A stretch of 64,000 bases of DNA from the NCBI GenBank assembly GCA_012845835.1, contig JABAKD010000006.1, positions 7,176,637-7,240,636 of the forward strand. Direction: 5' to 3'. Of the stretch, positions 42,069 to 53,589 are shown in pieces. Below the pieces are notes generated by a model, which worked only from the letters and a program-made list of their open reading frames with translations, made no database searches and was not told the DNA's origin. Source of the DNA: Undaria pinnatifida (Eukaryota; Sar; Phaeophyceae; Laminariales; Alariaceae). Within the stretch, counting starts at the first letter, position 1. Every line of letters begins with the position of its first letter. The position numbers and the translations under genes were made by a program.

Positions 42069-45000
42069 GTTCGTTTTATATGTATTTTTATGTAGCGTGA
42101 AGATTATATTTCTTTTATCTCAATTCCAGGACGGTTGTGTGTTTTATGAGGATGATGTTTGGTCGGTTTTATTTCCTCTCCTCGCGTCAAAGTGCCCGTG
42201 CAAAGGCATGCGACTGATAATAGTGCGCTCCTTCCCTCTTATACTTGCGGAGGGCGCGCGTTGCATACCTGGCTAGTAGTGCTGCGCACTCATACTATCC
42301 CATCGGATGGGTGCATCGTGGATACCCCGCCGTGTTGCCCTTCCTTGCTGATGTAATTATCAGCACGACGTGAAGATTTTTTTAGAAATTGCACCAGCGC
42401 GGGTTGGGGATGTCAAATATCTTGGATTTAGAGCGGGATGCCCTTTGTAGCAGCGAACACAAGCGGATTTCCTGTCGTTCGGTGTTTTTCTTGTGTCAGA
42501 ATGCGATAATCTTTTTTTTTCGGCTTTTTAACTGTTAAAATGTATGCCCAGAGGTGTTCTTTTTTTTTCGGTGTAGTTACATGAACGTTTGATTTATCTC
42601 CACACAAGGTACCAATAATATATGTAGGTTTGTTTTCGTCGCGTTTACTGCTGCTGCTGTTGTGCAGCCCAGCTCGAACTCGTAAGAGCTTCTACCCTTA
42701 GCGACCTTCTGGACAAGCCGTGGTCACAGGTCTTGTCCCGGGTTCTTGCCTTGATTTTTATCGCGCATAGGGGCACAGATGTCTCCCCCCTCCCCCCTCG
42801 GTGTTTGCCTTCATTTTTATCGCGCACGCCGAGCTTGCGCATACAAAACATACCATACTTGTTGGGTTCCAGTATGTCCGTGAAACGGTATTCACGTACG
42901 TTATTTCCTAGATGATACTATATTGGACACATGTGCTTGGTGCGTACATGGCAGAGTATGAACGCTGTTTTACGGGAGCGCTGGACTCGCGGAGCGGGGC
43001 AGCTGCTTCGACGTTTGACAACCCGGTAGTTAACGGCCATAGAGCTTTTTTTTCAATAGGGTAAAGGATCGGTACGCGGACGTTGGCTGTGTTGCAGATC
43101 GATGGGCAGAAAAATCGGGCGAGCACGCACCTACACGCCCATTGTCTTCAAGTCGCTACTCTGTACACAGTCTTCATCTTGGCTTGCAGACGATCCACAG
43201 ACGTGATGACGATCACAGAAATGTGATGTGCACGTCGACCCAAACTCTACACCTACCCGGTACCTATTGCTCTGTCTTGTGGGTATATATCTGGTCGGAC
43301 ACCACACTACGATGAAGGACGAAAATATGACATTTTTTGACCCGTGGCACCTGCTGGTACCTACCAAGTCCTTTGTCGTCGGAAACAACCAACCACTCTT
43401 AAAACACGCGCACGAAATCAATCAACGATGATGACTCGCTATCCCCGTAACCACACCGTCGATTGAATTACACTCAATGCTGTCGCTGACGCCTTCCCCA
43501 TCTCCTGCCCACCCACCCCCCCAATACCTTCTGCGCATGCGACGCCTTGTCCCGCAGAGGATCCGCCGGCTTGGCCCGTCCGACCATGACATGGGCGAAC
43601 CAGAGACAGCTTCCCCCACTACCGCCGCCCCCGCCGACGCAACCACAGCTCCTACGAACGCTACCATGGCTCCGACAGACATGCCTACTAACTCCACTGA
43701 TTCACCCGTCACCGGTGCTTATGAGCACGTCGGCTGCTACAACGACAACAAGGACGACCGCGTGCTTGGCCACAAGATGAAGTCTCCCACGATGACTCCC
43801 GATGTGAGCGGGCCGGTTTTAAGTTTCTCTGCGTCACAGCCGAATCATAATGGAAGTATGGTCTAGTAGCTTGGCCTGGGGTGTGGCTTTGGTTTCGGGT
43901 AGACGGGTTTATCGGGCATAGCGTTGGAGCCCAAAGATAGCGTCTGTCCTCAGTGCACTGCTGTGTAGGTCTGCTACGTACGGCAAATGTATGTTGCTGG
44001 CCTGTGCGCATGCTACAAATAGTATATAAGTAGTGTATGTGCGTATATACTAAAAATCAACATGTAGTGAAGGCCCCTCAAGGGTCGTGGGTCCAGACTG
44101 GCCTCTTAAAAATACGTATTCTACAAATACGTTCGCGGCAAGAAAATAAAAGAAAACCATGAAAAAAAGTGAGCCACTTGGCCATGATTTGTCATCGTTT
44201 TGTATGAATCAGACGCTGCCCCTGCCTCCCCCATCCTGCGCGTAGTTTAAATTCAGACCTAAAGCGCCTCATTTGAATTTAGATTCTTGCTACCATCAAC
44301 AATTTTTCCGCGGATTTTTCGACCGATTTGCCGACGATTTGTTGGATTTAGGCGGGTCCTTAGGCGAAACGGAGGGAGCCCCGGCCAAGGATGTGTAAGC
44401 CGCGGGGCGTTTATAATGTGTACACGGGCCACATGCGTGTGCTGTCGTGGACAATTCTCAGTTTGTGGTCAAAGCGAATCGTATTGCCGAGCATGGAGAG
44501 TGTTGTTACATAGATTGCTGCCTTTTCACTAGGGCTGAGTTCATATCTACTGCTGCTGCTGCTGTTGCGCAGAAGAGCGTGCCGGACCTGTGCCTTATTC
44601 CTTAGTGCACGCTTCTTGCATACGCAATACGCTTGGGCATCGATCACATGTGCGGTAACAAATAACTTAGGACAGGAGGGCAACGGAAACGTAATTTCCC
44701 CCTCCCCCCCCCTCCCCCAATCTCCTTTTCCCTTCCTTTCCCTCCCCCCCCTCTGACCCCCCCTCCCTCCCGTCCCTCGTTCCCCCTTTTCTCCCCCCTC
44801 CCCCCCCCCTCCCCGTCCCTCCTCCCCCCCCCCCTCTCTTTGTTTGATTTGTATTCCAGGTGTGTCTTGCACACTGCAACGTCCGCGGCGCCGCCTTCAT
44901 GTCGCTCCAGTACGGTCACGAATGTAAGTGTCACAACAGCAACAACATCCAACAGCTCTTAAAATTCTTAAAATTGTTCTCAACGCCTTGACGACTGGAA

Positions 45001-48000
45001 ACCCGTTTTTTTTAGACAGTTTAATTGGAATTAGTATATGGAAGGGTTCGGGGGGGCTATAAAGGGGCTAGGAGCTGTTGTGGTGGTGGCGGTGGTGTGG
45101 TGGTGTGTTGTTTGGTTGTCGTTGTGGTTGTCGTTGTCGTTGGTGTGCTTGTTTTCGTCATATGCGACGGCTGATGTGGCATTTTTTTTCAATAGCTGGC
45201 GAAAGCAGTAGCGCTGCTTGCTGCTGTGACATTTAACGGACTCATTTATGATATCGACTCTCGTCTACATGCGCGATTCGTTTCTCAGGCTGGTGCAGCC
45301 GAGAGGAAGACCTGGACTACGAGCGCCACGGCGGAATCGGCGTCTGCGACGTCTACTGCGAGGGAGACGAAGTAAGTCATGTCTTGTGTTAACACTTCAG
45401 ATATCATTGGATGATGTCCTGGCGTTAATTGCAGAATCACGCTCTCTCCTATGCTCGCCAAAGAAAGTAATAAGAAAGGGCACTTTTCACCTCTCTTGAC
45501 CGACGGCGATTTCCCACTAATTTACCTCGACTGGCGCCAAACCTCGACTGGCGCCAAACTGCTAGGTTTTTAGTGTGAAACGATCCGTTTGGCACCCTTG
45601 ACCGATCATGCCACACTAAAACCTACTGTATATTGTATAGGACTGACCCCGTCCCGCGACCCGTCTCCTGGCATCTTCGATGCTCGCAGACGCTGCGGTA
45701 CTACTGTCAAACTTTGCGCGCCTGCCTGGTCGATTCACGACGCCCTCCTCCTCCCCTTCCCCCCTGCCGCATGTTCCCGATGGATACGCGGCCCCCGTAC
45801 CTCCCCCCCCCCCCCACCCCTCTACTAAGACTTGAGACTTACCTCCCACCCATTCCTATCTCCCCCCTGCCCGCTACGTACCTGCCCAGAGCGAGACCTG
45901 CGGTGGGTACAACGCGTTCGACCTGTACAAGCTCGAGCTGCCCCAGGCTTCTACTGACCCCGAGTACATGGAGTGCTATGCCGACGCCAAGGACGACCGT
46001 GTGATGGGAGATATGATCATGCAAGACGACATGAGCAGCGCCGTCTGCCGCACCCACTGCGAGGGCAAGAGCGCCATCTACTACGCTACACAGGTGGGGG
46101 CTGTTGTTGTTTTTGCTGTTTTTGTTGTTTTGTTTTGTTTTTTGTTGTTTGTTTTGTTTTGTTTTTTGTTTGTTTTGTTCCGTTTTTTTTTTCTTTTTCA
46201 TGGTTGTGTCCTTGAACATGTCTTGCGATTCGACTTATCACGTCTTAGGATCGTCTTAGCACGTCTTGGACCGCCTTAGCACGTCTTGGGTCACCTAAAG
46301 GCGCCTAGGAAAAATAAATCCCGTTCCTTTTTTCTCTGTTCTGGCGTCAGAACCCCAGTTTTGGCATCGTGGAAAATATTAGAAATTTGTCATTTTGCCC
46401 GCAAAACCGACTAATACAACAGTACTTTGTCCCGCCCTTTCCGCCCTCTTTCATGCCCCCGTTCCCCCTTGTTTTTCTTTTGGCGTTCTTTTTTTTTCTA
46501 GTTCGGGAAAGAGTGCTGGTGCGGAACTTCCGACGTGTTCGAGGACTACGAGAGGCACGGCTTGGGAAACTGCAACATCGGCTGCACTGGCGAACCCTCG
46601 GTAGCTTGCGGTGAGTCTCCCCTCTTTACTGCGAGGCCGGCGAGCGCGCGATTCTCAGGCTTGCGACCGACCGCCTTTCAGAGCTGCACCACCAAGAAAT
46701 ATTTTGAAGTTATCCTGGAAATTTAGTTGTGTTGTAGTGGTAGTGGTAGTAGTGGCAGTAGTAGTAGTAGTAGTAGTGGTAGTAGTAGTAGTAGTAGTAG
46801 TAGTGGCAGTAGTAGTAGTAGTAGTGGTAGCAGTAGTAGTGGTAGCAGTAGTAGTAGTAGTAATAGTAGCAGTAGTAGTAGTAGTAGTAGTAGTAGTAGC
46901 AGTAGTAGTAGTAGTAGTGGTAGTAGTAGTAGTAGTAGTGGTAGTTCGGATAGTAAGTCAAGTGACCCCTTGTTAGGACTTTCAAGAAGACCACTTGATG
47001 GCTCCCCACCCCCTCCCGCGCGCACCCGGCACATTTTTCATTCTGACCCACAACACCCCAATCACACATGCTTAACCTCCGCCCTTCCCCCCTGCCCCCT
47101 TTCTCCGCCTTTGCACCCCCCTCCCCATTTCTCCCATCCCATCCAGGTGGCTACAACTCCTTCAGCTTGTACCGATTCATGGAAGACATGGGCACCATGG
47201 TCCCTTCCTCCGCCCCTGTCGACACTTCCTCTGGCCCCATGTCCACCGGCTCCGACACGGGCGACTACCCCTCCATGCCCGACTCCGGCTCGGACGGCTC
47301 CTCCATGCCCGACTCCGGCTCGGACGGCTCCTCCATGGACGACACCGGCTCGGACTCCTCCCCCATGGACGACACCACCGGCTCGCACGGCTCCATGGAC
47401 GACACCACCGGCTCGGACGGCTCCATGGACGACACCACCGGCTCAGACGGCTCCCCCATGGACGACACCACCGGCTCGGACGGCTCCCCCATGGACGACA
47501 CCACCGGCTCGGACGGCTCTTCCATGCCCGGCTCCTCTGACGATGATTCCGCAACACCCACCACAAAGGCTCCCCACCCGTGCCCCACGAGGCGTCCGAC
47601 CGAGGCTCCCACGATGGATACCGACGCTCCTGTCGACCCTCCCACTGGCGGCTCTGACGAAGACGATGACATGTCAGACGATGGGGGCATGTCTGGCGAC
47701 GACAAGTCCGACGACTACGTGCCCGACGCGCCCGACGCACCCGACGCGCCCGACGCGCCCGACGCACCCGACGCACCCGACGCACCCGACGCACCCGACG
47801 CGCCCGACGGAGGAGGGAGTGCTGGCGACTACGCTGAACTGCTCGATCTCCACAACAAAATCCGGTGAGTTTTTTTTCATTTGGGACTTTTTTTTTGCCG
47901 GTTTTATCTGCAGAGATAACACATTATTTTTAGAATATATGCCCCCCCCCCTCCAAAGAAATTTACTCTGCAGTTCCACAGGCCTCTACAACTGGAAACC

Positions 48001-49960
48001 CTTTTTTTGGGACAAAACTACTTGGAAGCTAGGGAGAGGTTTTGGGCCTTTTTTGGGGACGAAACTACTTTGGATATGGTATAGGGAAAGGTTTTGGGCC
48101 TTTTTGGGGGGATAAACTACTTGATAAATATCATGGGGAAAGGTTTTGGGCCTTTCTTGGGGGACATAACTACTTGATAAATATCATGGGGAAAGGTTTT
48201 GGGCCTTTTTTGGGGGACATAACTACTTGATAAATATCATGGGGAAAGGTTTTGTCCCCCTAGGATGCCTTAACCTTTTTTGGGCACCGCAGTCCCGGCC
48301 GGCACGGGGAACAAAACTACTCGAGTCAAGACTGGGATCACATTTTAGGACGTTAGGAAATGGGCTAAAAGAATAAAAGTCGAAATAGTACTGACGAAAT
48401 GAATTCCCAAAAAGCAAAAATCGAGACAAGAAAGAAAAAGGGCGGCTGAGGGGCTGTCGCTCTTTTGGCCAGGGGACGACCCTAATCCGATCAGAGGCCA
48501 CGTTATATTTATTCATTGTAGCTCGGTACAAGGAACCGTGCGTTCCGCCGCATCTCCGAAGGATGCGTTACAGTTTCACGAACCGCTAAAAAAATATACC
48601 AAATCAGACTTTTTTTTTATACGTGCTAGGTCTTGCGACTGACTCTCTTGCAGTCTTTTTTTTCATAACTCACGTTTTTTCCCGCCCCCCCCCCCCCCCC
48701 CCCTCCCCCCCACGCCTACCTTCCTGCCGACACCTCGTTGCCATCTTGTGCCGCTCCCCCGTTCGATAAAACAGGTGCATGCACGACGCCCCACCCCTTA
48801 CGTGGAGTGATGACGTCGCCGCCTTCGCCAAGGTAGGCACAGAAATATTTCACACCTCGAGGCAAAAAGATGTGTCAGGAGGCGGCGGTTTGACCCCTTG
48901 ACACACAGTGATTTTTCCAGAAGTTACCTCGACTGACGCCAAACTACTAGGTTATAGCGTGGAGGCGTGGTTTGACACCCTTGACCGCTGGAGTTTTTTG
49001 CTTGACTGACCCGTCCCCGGATGTCTGTTGACTCGGGGCAGATATCAGATGCCCCCTCGTGATCCTTCATCCTGACGAAAAACGACGGCTGAAATACGCC
49101 GCGAACCGACCAGATCGCGACGACGAGCGGCTGAGGCAAACTAACAAAGCGCAGCTGTTAACAATAAAACAAAAATAATCAAGAATCAACAAACAAACGC
49201 AGCGATCAACAATCGATATCAACCCGTTTTTTTTCTTTTCATTTTTTTTTTTCATCATCACCAATGTCAAACCCCTCCCCCGCCCACGCAGCGATCAACA
49301 ATCGATATCAACCCGTTTTTTTTCTTTCATTTTTTTTTTTCATCATCACCAATGTCAACCCCTCCCCCGCCCCCGCCCCCACCTCCTCCCATCACCCCTA
49401 CCTTGTTTTCAACGACAGGGATACGCGGCAGACCAGGTGGCGACGAACTGCGGAAACCTGAAGCACAGTTCTGGGAGCGGCTACGGCGAGAACTTGTTCA
49501 TGTGCTGGGGTAGCGACAGCTGCTACACCGCGGCGGGAGCGATGGAATCACTTTGTAAGCGCCCACCCACACAGACCGCGATCTATGAATTATAGACGGT
49601 ACCTACCTGTCGTATAGAGATCATCAAGTTCATAGGTAGCGACAGCTGCTACACCGCGGCGGGAGCGATGGAATCACTTTGTAAGCGCCCACCCACACAG
49701 ACCGCGATCTATGAATTATAGACGGTACCTACCTGTCGTATAGAGAATCATCTGGTGGTAGATGTGAACTTGTTTATCTTGTGGAGGGTGGTGCAAGCTG
49801 CTATACGGCGGCGGGGAATGTGGCGGGGGGAGCCATGAGTGCGGATGCGGTGTTCATCCTACCGTGTGATGTTACACTACGAAATATACGTCGTAAAGCA
49901 CGTGAAGGTTGGAGGTTGCACCATTTCCCTTCCGAGGGCGGATGCTTGACTCCTGGCCTA

Positions 49961-49998
<38 letters not shown>

Positions 49999-51933
49999 TT
50001 TTTTTTTCTCGATATATTCTGACAAAAAAACGAGAATCGACATTTCAAAAATGCAAAAAAAAAAACCTTTTTGGATGAACAAAACTCACGGCCTGAGGTA
50101 CATGCAAGAAACTTTTATAATGTTGAATTGTGCAAAGAAACCGAAAAAAAAAACGAAACATTATTCCCACGATTCCGGGTTAACGCCGCACATTATTCCC
50201 ACGATTCCGGGTTAACGCCGCACATTATTCCTGCGATTCCGGGTTAACGCCGCACATTATTCCTGCGATTCCGGGTTAACGCCGCACATTATTCCCACGA
50301 TTCCGGGTTAACGCCGCACATTATTCCTGCGATTCCGGGTTAACGCCGCACATTATTCCTGCGATTCCGGGTTAACGCCGCACATTATTCCCACGATTCC
50401 GGGTTAACGCCGCACATTATTCCTGCGATTCCGGGTTAACGCCGCACATTATTCCCACGATTCCGGGTTAACGCCGCACATTATTCCCACGATTCCGGGT
50501 TAACGCCGCACATTATTCCCACGATTCCGGGTTAACGCCGCACATTATTCCTACAATTCCGGGTTAACGCCGCACATTATTCCTGCGATTCCGGGTTAAC
50601 GCCGCACATTATTCCCACGATTCCGGGTTAACGCCGCACATTATTCCCACGATTCCGGGTTAACGCCGCACATTATTCCCACGATTCCGGGTTAACGCCG
50701 CACATTATTCCTACGATTCCGGGTTAACGCCGCACATTATTCCCACGATTCCGGGTTAACGCCGCACATTATTCCCACGATTCCGGGTTAACGCCGCACA
50801 TTATTCCTGCGATTCCGGGTTAACACCGCACATTATTCCTGCGATTCCGGGCTACCTCTTTTTTTCTACAAAATTACTTGGAAGCTAATATATATAGTGA
50901 GGGATTTGGAGGCTCTAAAGGGTTCAAAAGAGACCCGGCATCCATAAAACGTACTTCCAAAATTATTTGCTAAAAAGTGGTCCACGCGTCAAAGAATCAC
51001 CCGTTATTAACCCTTGCCCCCCCCCCCCCCTTCCCCTCCCGCCTCCGCTCGCCGTTCGTTACCTTTTGGCTTTTGTGTTTGCCTTTTTTGTTATTTTTTG
51101 GTTTACAGACGACGGAGAAGTGAAGGACAGCAGCGGCAAAATGCTCGACGTCGAACAGTACCAGGGACATGCCACCCAGATCTTGTGGATGGAGACTACC
51201 GAGCTCGGCTGCGCCACGGACACGTGCGACTCTACCACGCTCCTCGTCTGCAACTACAACCCTCCGTGAGTGCTGCTGCCTCGGAACCGATCCCAGAATA
51301 TATATACATATTTTTTCTTTTTTTCATACTTCTACTTTCCAGCTTCTGGACAAGCCGTGGTCACAGGTAAGTGTCGTCCCTTCTCCCCCCCCCCCCCCCT
51401 CCGGTTCTTGCCTTCAATTTTTTTATCGCGCATAGGGTTCAGCAATCCCACTGCTCGTCGTTTTTTCATCAAGTTTTTTGTTGCTAACTCACGCTCTCGC
51501 GTTTTCCGCAAGTCAATTTGTGCACAAGAAAAAGTCCCCACGAATTTGTACGAGTATGCACTCGGGGGGAATTCAAACTCACGAAGCTGACCTATACCAG
51601 GCTCGAGGATAACCTGATACGCCACCCGGGCGGCCGGCACATTATCCAAGTCTCACTATTCGCTTCCTACTCGTACTTGTGCCAAGTCATGTACTTCCGC
51701 TGTGTGCATTCCCCCCCCCCATTTGTGGCACACGAGCAAGTGAGTCAATCCCGTCTACACCTGTTATTCACGAGTAAAACCGACGAGTAAAACTGACGAG
51801 AATCTCTCCTCTCCCGATTTTTGCTTCATTTTCGCTTTTTTCGTATTTGCGCAGCGGGAACTACATGGGAGACCTAGTCAACCAGGTTAAGCCACGCGGA
51901 AGCAAAGCCGGAAGCTGTGGCTACAAGGAGTAA
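41973..51933 (+). CDS. Secreted two-WSC plus CAP/SCP domain protein (11 exons, 649 aa)
   Basis: Seen: exons 41973-42068, 43558-43803, 44860-44923, 45289-45371, 45890-46093, 46502-46610, 47147-47864, 48775-48832, 49419-49554, 51109-51265 and 51855-51933 join in phase at GT-AG borders into 1950 bases ending TAA. The start ATG gives a signal peptide (MVRFIALLVCTAPAVFSAAA). Domains: Thr/Pro/Ala-rich stretch about 40-85; WSC 1 about 88-178; WSC 2 about 188-278; Ser/Asp/Gly and Asp-Ala-Pro repeats about 283-490; CAP domain about 494-640. Known: WSC domains are Cys-rich, thought to bind carbohydrate, and abundant in brown algal cell-surface proteins; CAP (PR-1/SCP) proteins are secreted, with roles from sterol binding to defence. 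Inferred: a wall or matrix protein joining glycan binding to a CAP effector. There is no C-terminal membrane segment. The substrate is unknown and the splice model lacks transcript support. Confidence 0.92.
42069..43557 (+). other. Intron 1 of the WSC-CAP gene
   Basis: 1.5 kb. A SINE A fragment (CTTCTGGACAAGCCGTGG, then TTTATCGCGCATAGGG) lies at 42695-42835. The rest (42069-42690 and 42840-43550) shows no repeats or ORFs of note; the acceptor is TTGTCCCGCAG. Confidence 0.7.
43558..46610 (+). CDS. WSC-CAP exons 2-6: the two WSC domains
   Basis: WSC 1 is spread over exons 2-5: VGCYNDNKDDRVLGHKM, VCLAHCNVRGAAFMSLQYG, ECWCSREEDLDYERHGG, VCDVYCEGDE, SETCGGYNAFDLYKL. WSC 2 is over exons 5-7: MECYADAKDDRVMGDMI, VCRTHCEGKSAIYYATQ, FGKECWCGTSDVFEDYERHG, CNIGCTGEPSVACGGYNSFSL. 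Each has the eight-Cys pattern C, C-x3-C, CWC, C-x3-C, C-GGxNxxxLY. The introns after ...YGHE/ATQ and before CGGYN fall at comparable places in both domains, suggesting an old domain duplication. Confidence 0.92.
43804..45889 (+). other. Introns 2-4 of the WSC-CAP gene
   Basis: Intron 2 (43804-44859) ends in about 130 bases of C-rich pyrimidine sequence before ATTCCAG. Intron 3 (44924-45288) holds a degraded family 2 MITE (about 44988-45071) and a GTTGTGG-type repeat. Intron 4 (45372-45889) holds a short repeat with TTACCTCGACTGGCGCCAAA (about 45495-45610), seen again at 48885-48985. Confidence 0.7.
46736..46953 (+). repeat. (GTA)n microsatellite, about 220 bp, in intron 6
   Basis: Over 70 GTA units with periodic GTG and GCA interruptions. 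Forward-frame Ser, Val or Leu runs and the reverse Tyr run are translation of the repeat. Length variation between individuals is likely. Confidence 0.97.
47147..47864 (+). CDS. WSC-CAP exon 7: repeat linker and start of CAP
   Basis: Finishes WSC 2 (GYNSFSLYRF), then a linker of acidic and small residues. MPDSGSDGSS-type and MDDTTGSDGSP-type repeats (about residues 310-390) precede a Thr/Pro-rich part (TKAPHPCPTRRPTEAP), an acidic part (GGSDEDDDMSDDGGMSGDDK) and ten Asp-Ala-Pro units (47727-47811, 9-base repeats). It ends AELLDLHNKIR, the first CAP helix. The linker is probably extended and O-glycosylated or ion-binding. Its tandem DNA repeats make length polymorphism likely. Confidence 0.9.
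47985..48265 (+). repeat. Tandemly expanded family 2 MITE in intron 7
   Basis: A reverse-orientation family 2 start (CTGGAAACCCTTTTTTTGGG) is followed by about five units of roughly 58 bases, each with GGACATAACTACTTGATAAA or a variant and GGGAAAGGTTTTGGGCC. The inner part of one MITE has been amplified. Confidence 0.82.
48775..51933 (+). CDS. WSC-CAP exons 8-11: CAP/SCP domain
   Basis: Continues from HNKIR (503-507) with CMHDAPPLTWSDDVAAFAKG, YAADQVATNCGNLKHSSGS, GYGENLFMCW, MESLYDGEV, YQGHATQILWMETTELGC and LLVCNYNPPGNYMGDLV. The CAP signatures are recognisable: HNxxR, GEN[IL], GHxTQxxW and LxxCNYxPxGN. The cavity tetrad of two His and two Glu can be assigned as His542, Glu550, Glu575 and His592. 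One departure is Ala593 where most CAP proteins have an aromatic residue after GH. Six or more Cys suggest disulfides. The C-terminus is a short basic tail ending CGYKE. Confidence 0.92.
49198..49380 (+). repeat. 92-bp tandem duplication in intron 8
   Basis: CGCAGCGATCAACAATCGAT, then ATCAACCCG, a T-rich stretch and CATCATCACCAATGTCAA occurs at 49198 and again at about 49289. It ends shortly before the exon 9 acceptor AACGACAG. Confidence 0.88.
49509..49835 (+). repeat. 126-bp duplication of the end of exon 9 with its donor, plus a decayed third copy
   Basis: GGTAGCGACAGCTGCTACAC through GGAATCACTTTGTAAGCGCC occurs at 49509 and again, almost unchanged, at 49635-49747. A diverged third copy (GTGAACTTGTTTATCTTGTG, AAGCTGCTATACGGCGGCGG) is at 49763-49830. 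The second copy keeps a GT donor and has AG just before it (CATAG), leaving 45 bases (49636-49680) that would extend the frame by 15 residues if spliced in. Confidence 0.93.
50157..50851 (+). repeat. 32-bp minisatellite, about 22 units, in intron 9
   Basis: Unit: CACATTATTCCCACGATTCC followed by GGGTTAACGCCG. Units differ almost only at CCCACG / CCTGCG / CCTACG / CCTACA, in an irregular order, while the other bases are nearly invariant. The array starts about 600 bases after exon 9 and ends about 260 bases before exon 10. Confidence 0.97.
51325..51642 (-). mobile_element. tRNA-derived SINE family A in intron 10
   Basis: Matches 1453-1745 over nearly its whole length (CTTCTACTTTCCAGCTTCTG, ATCGCGCATAGGGTTCAGCA, TATGCACTCGGGGGGA, CAGGCTCGAGGATAACCTGA). 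The tRNA-like part is on the minus strand at 51640-51557. The two copies share a C tract of different length after CGTCCCTTCTC. Confidence 0.75.
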
Positions 51934-52752
51934 ATCTAGCTAAGGGATCTGTGTGATCTGCACGATCTATCACATTTACATGGCGAGACATGTGTGATGT
52001 AGTGATCAGCATACATGAGCCCGTCGGCGGCAACGCGGGAAGCTTTTGCTACAAACAACTGCACGTAGCCTATGTTTGCTGGGCTGGATCCTGTATGCGT
52101 ATGATACGCATGATCATTGGTCACATACGTTACCCGGTGTGATGTAGCGATCTGCGTAGACTGTGATTGTCGGGTATCATCTGTGTGATTTAGTGATCTG
52201 CATGATCTGTCTGTCTTGCGCTTGCCACGGGGTAAAAACATGGCTTTTACGTTTTTTGAGTCATTTCCGCGTACGTACGGCATACCGCTTCGTTGGTCAC
52301 GTACAACAAAGCGTCGCCCAGAAATGCTCGACGGAGATACCACGTTTTTTTGTTAGATTTTAGCTTTTTTTTTCTTGTGTTTTCTGTTTCCCTTACGTAT
52401 CATGTGTTGTGCCGGTTGTATTTTTTGTACGTTACAGTATGCATGTTATGCCGTCGACAAAAAATGTAACGGAACAGTATTGGTGTATAAATAGCAATAA
52501 TACCCGAAATTGGTGTATTAATAGGAATAATACCCGAAACGATTCTTACATTTTTTACGTCTAGGTTTTGGGAAGGCCGTATTTATTTTTAGGGGATTTT
52601 CGTTTCCGACCCTTCCCGTCGTTGGACACCCGGCGTCCCTTCACGGAAAGCGTCTTTCGGTTACTCCAAGGTGTTCGGAGGGGTTAGTCGTTTTGATTGT
52701 TGGTTAAAGGTCACGAAACCAACTTATCTGCCCAGCTAATCCTCGTGACACG

Positions 52753-52845
52753 GTTGGCTGGGTTGGCTGGGTTGGCTGGCAGCCCTTTCTTACTCGAGGT
52801 TTTTAATCGGTTGGGTTGGGTTGGGTTGGGTTGGGTTGGGTTGGG
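52753..52845 (+). repeat. TTGGCTGGG and GGGTT simple repeats
   Basis: Three TTGGCTGGG units followed by about seven GGGTT units (52808-52845). The pentamer also occurs at 8693-8715 and, complemented, resembles the GACCC repeats in intron 3. Confidence 0.85.
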
Positions 52846-53589
52846 CGCAGCAGCTTTTTGCTGGAAGGTTTTGATCGGACCGATTAGGGTTTTGACTGGC
52901 TTTGGTTTTTGTCGGCCGCGGACGGTTTTTTCCTTGCGTTTATTCTCTCTTTAGTTTGGGCGGCTGAGGCGGTTGTACCGACCGCATCCGTTCGATCGAA
53001 GTACATGGCGGCCGTTGGGTTTAAAAAACAGAAATTGTAACTCACATGGTTTGGCATTTTTTTTTACGGCCACGCTTTTTTTTTTTTGGTTTCTGAGTCT
53101 CGCGGTGGTTGATCGATAGGAGAGAGAGCACAAAAAAGACAAGAAATGTGTTTTTTTTTTCTCGTTTATTTTGTTTAATGCGCTTCTGTACCTCTTTTGC
53201 TTGGGTCTTGTATTGTTTTCGCCATGTCGTTGTCGGTCGCGCTTCGCATCTTCCTTCTCTTGGTGTTTATTGCTTCGACTTCGTACTTTTGAACAGTAAT
53301 AGCTTTAGGAGAAAAGCTGGTGACTTGACACATAGATAGGAGGCGGGTAGTACTTGGGTCGGTGCCTAAGCCCCCCCCTTTTTTAACTGCGCTTTGCGTT
53401 GTGTTTATTGTGGTACCTGGTGCGTGCATCGCCCACGGCGCTCGTGATGCGTGTACGGTTGAGCTAGACTGTCAGTGGCGGGTATATTCGGGGGGGGGGT
53501 CGTTGACCATTTTCGATTTGTGCTCTCGATTTTGGGGACAAAATCATCTAGAATTAGAGTGACTCAATTGGTCAGCAGTGTTATATTTC

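Noticed and set aside
44411-44952. Gly/Glu/Arg-rich minus-strand ORFs
   Set aside because: Translation of the long C/T pyrimidine tract before the exon 3 acceptor of the WSC-CAP gene.
46711-47069. Long ORFs rich in Ser, Tyr, Leu or Val over the GTA microsatellite
   Set aside because: They are translation of a trinucleotide repeat in different frames and lie in an intron of the WSC-CAP gene.
47177-47794. 205-codon Arg/Ser-rich minus-strand ORF opposite exon 7
   Set aside because: Antisense shadow of the GC-rich repetitive linker of the WSC-CAP protein.
50157-50851. CRISPR array
   Set aside because: Units are contiguous 32-bp repeats with no unique spacers, inside an intron of a eukaryotic gene.
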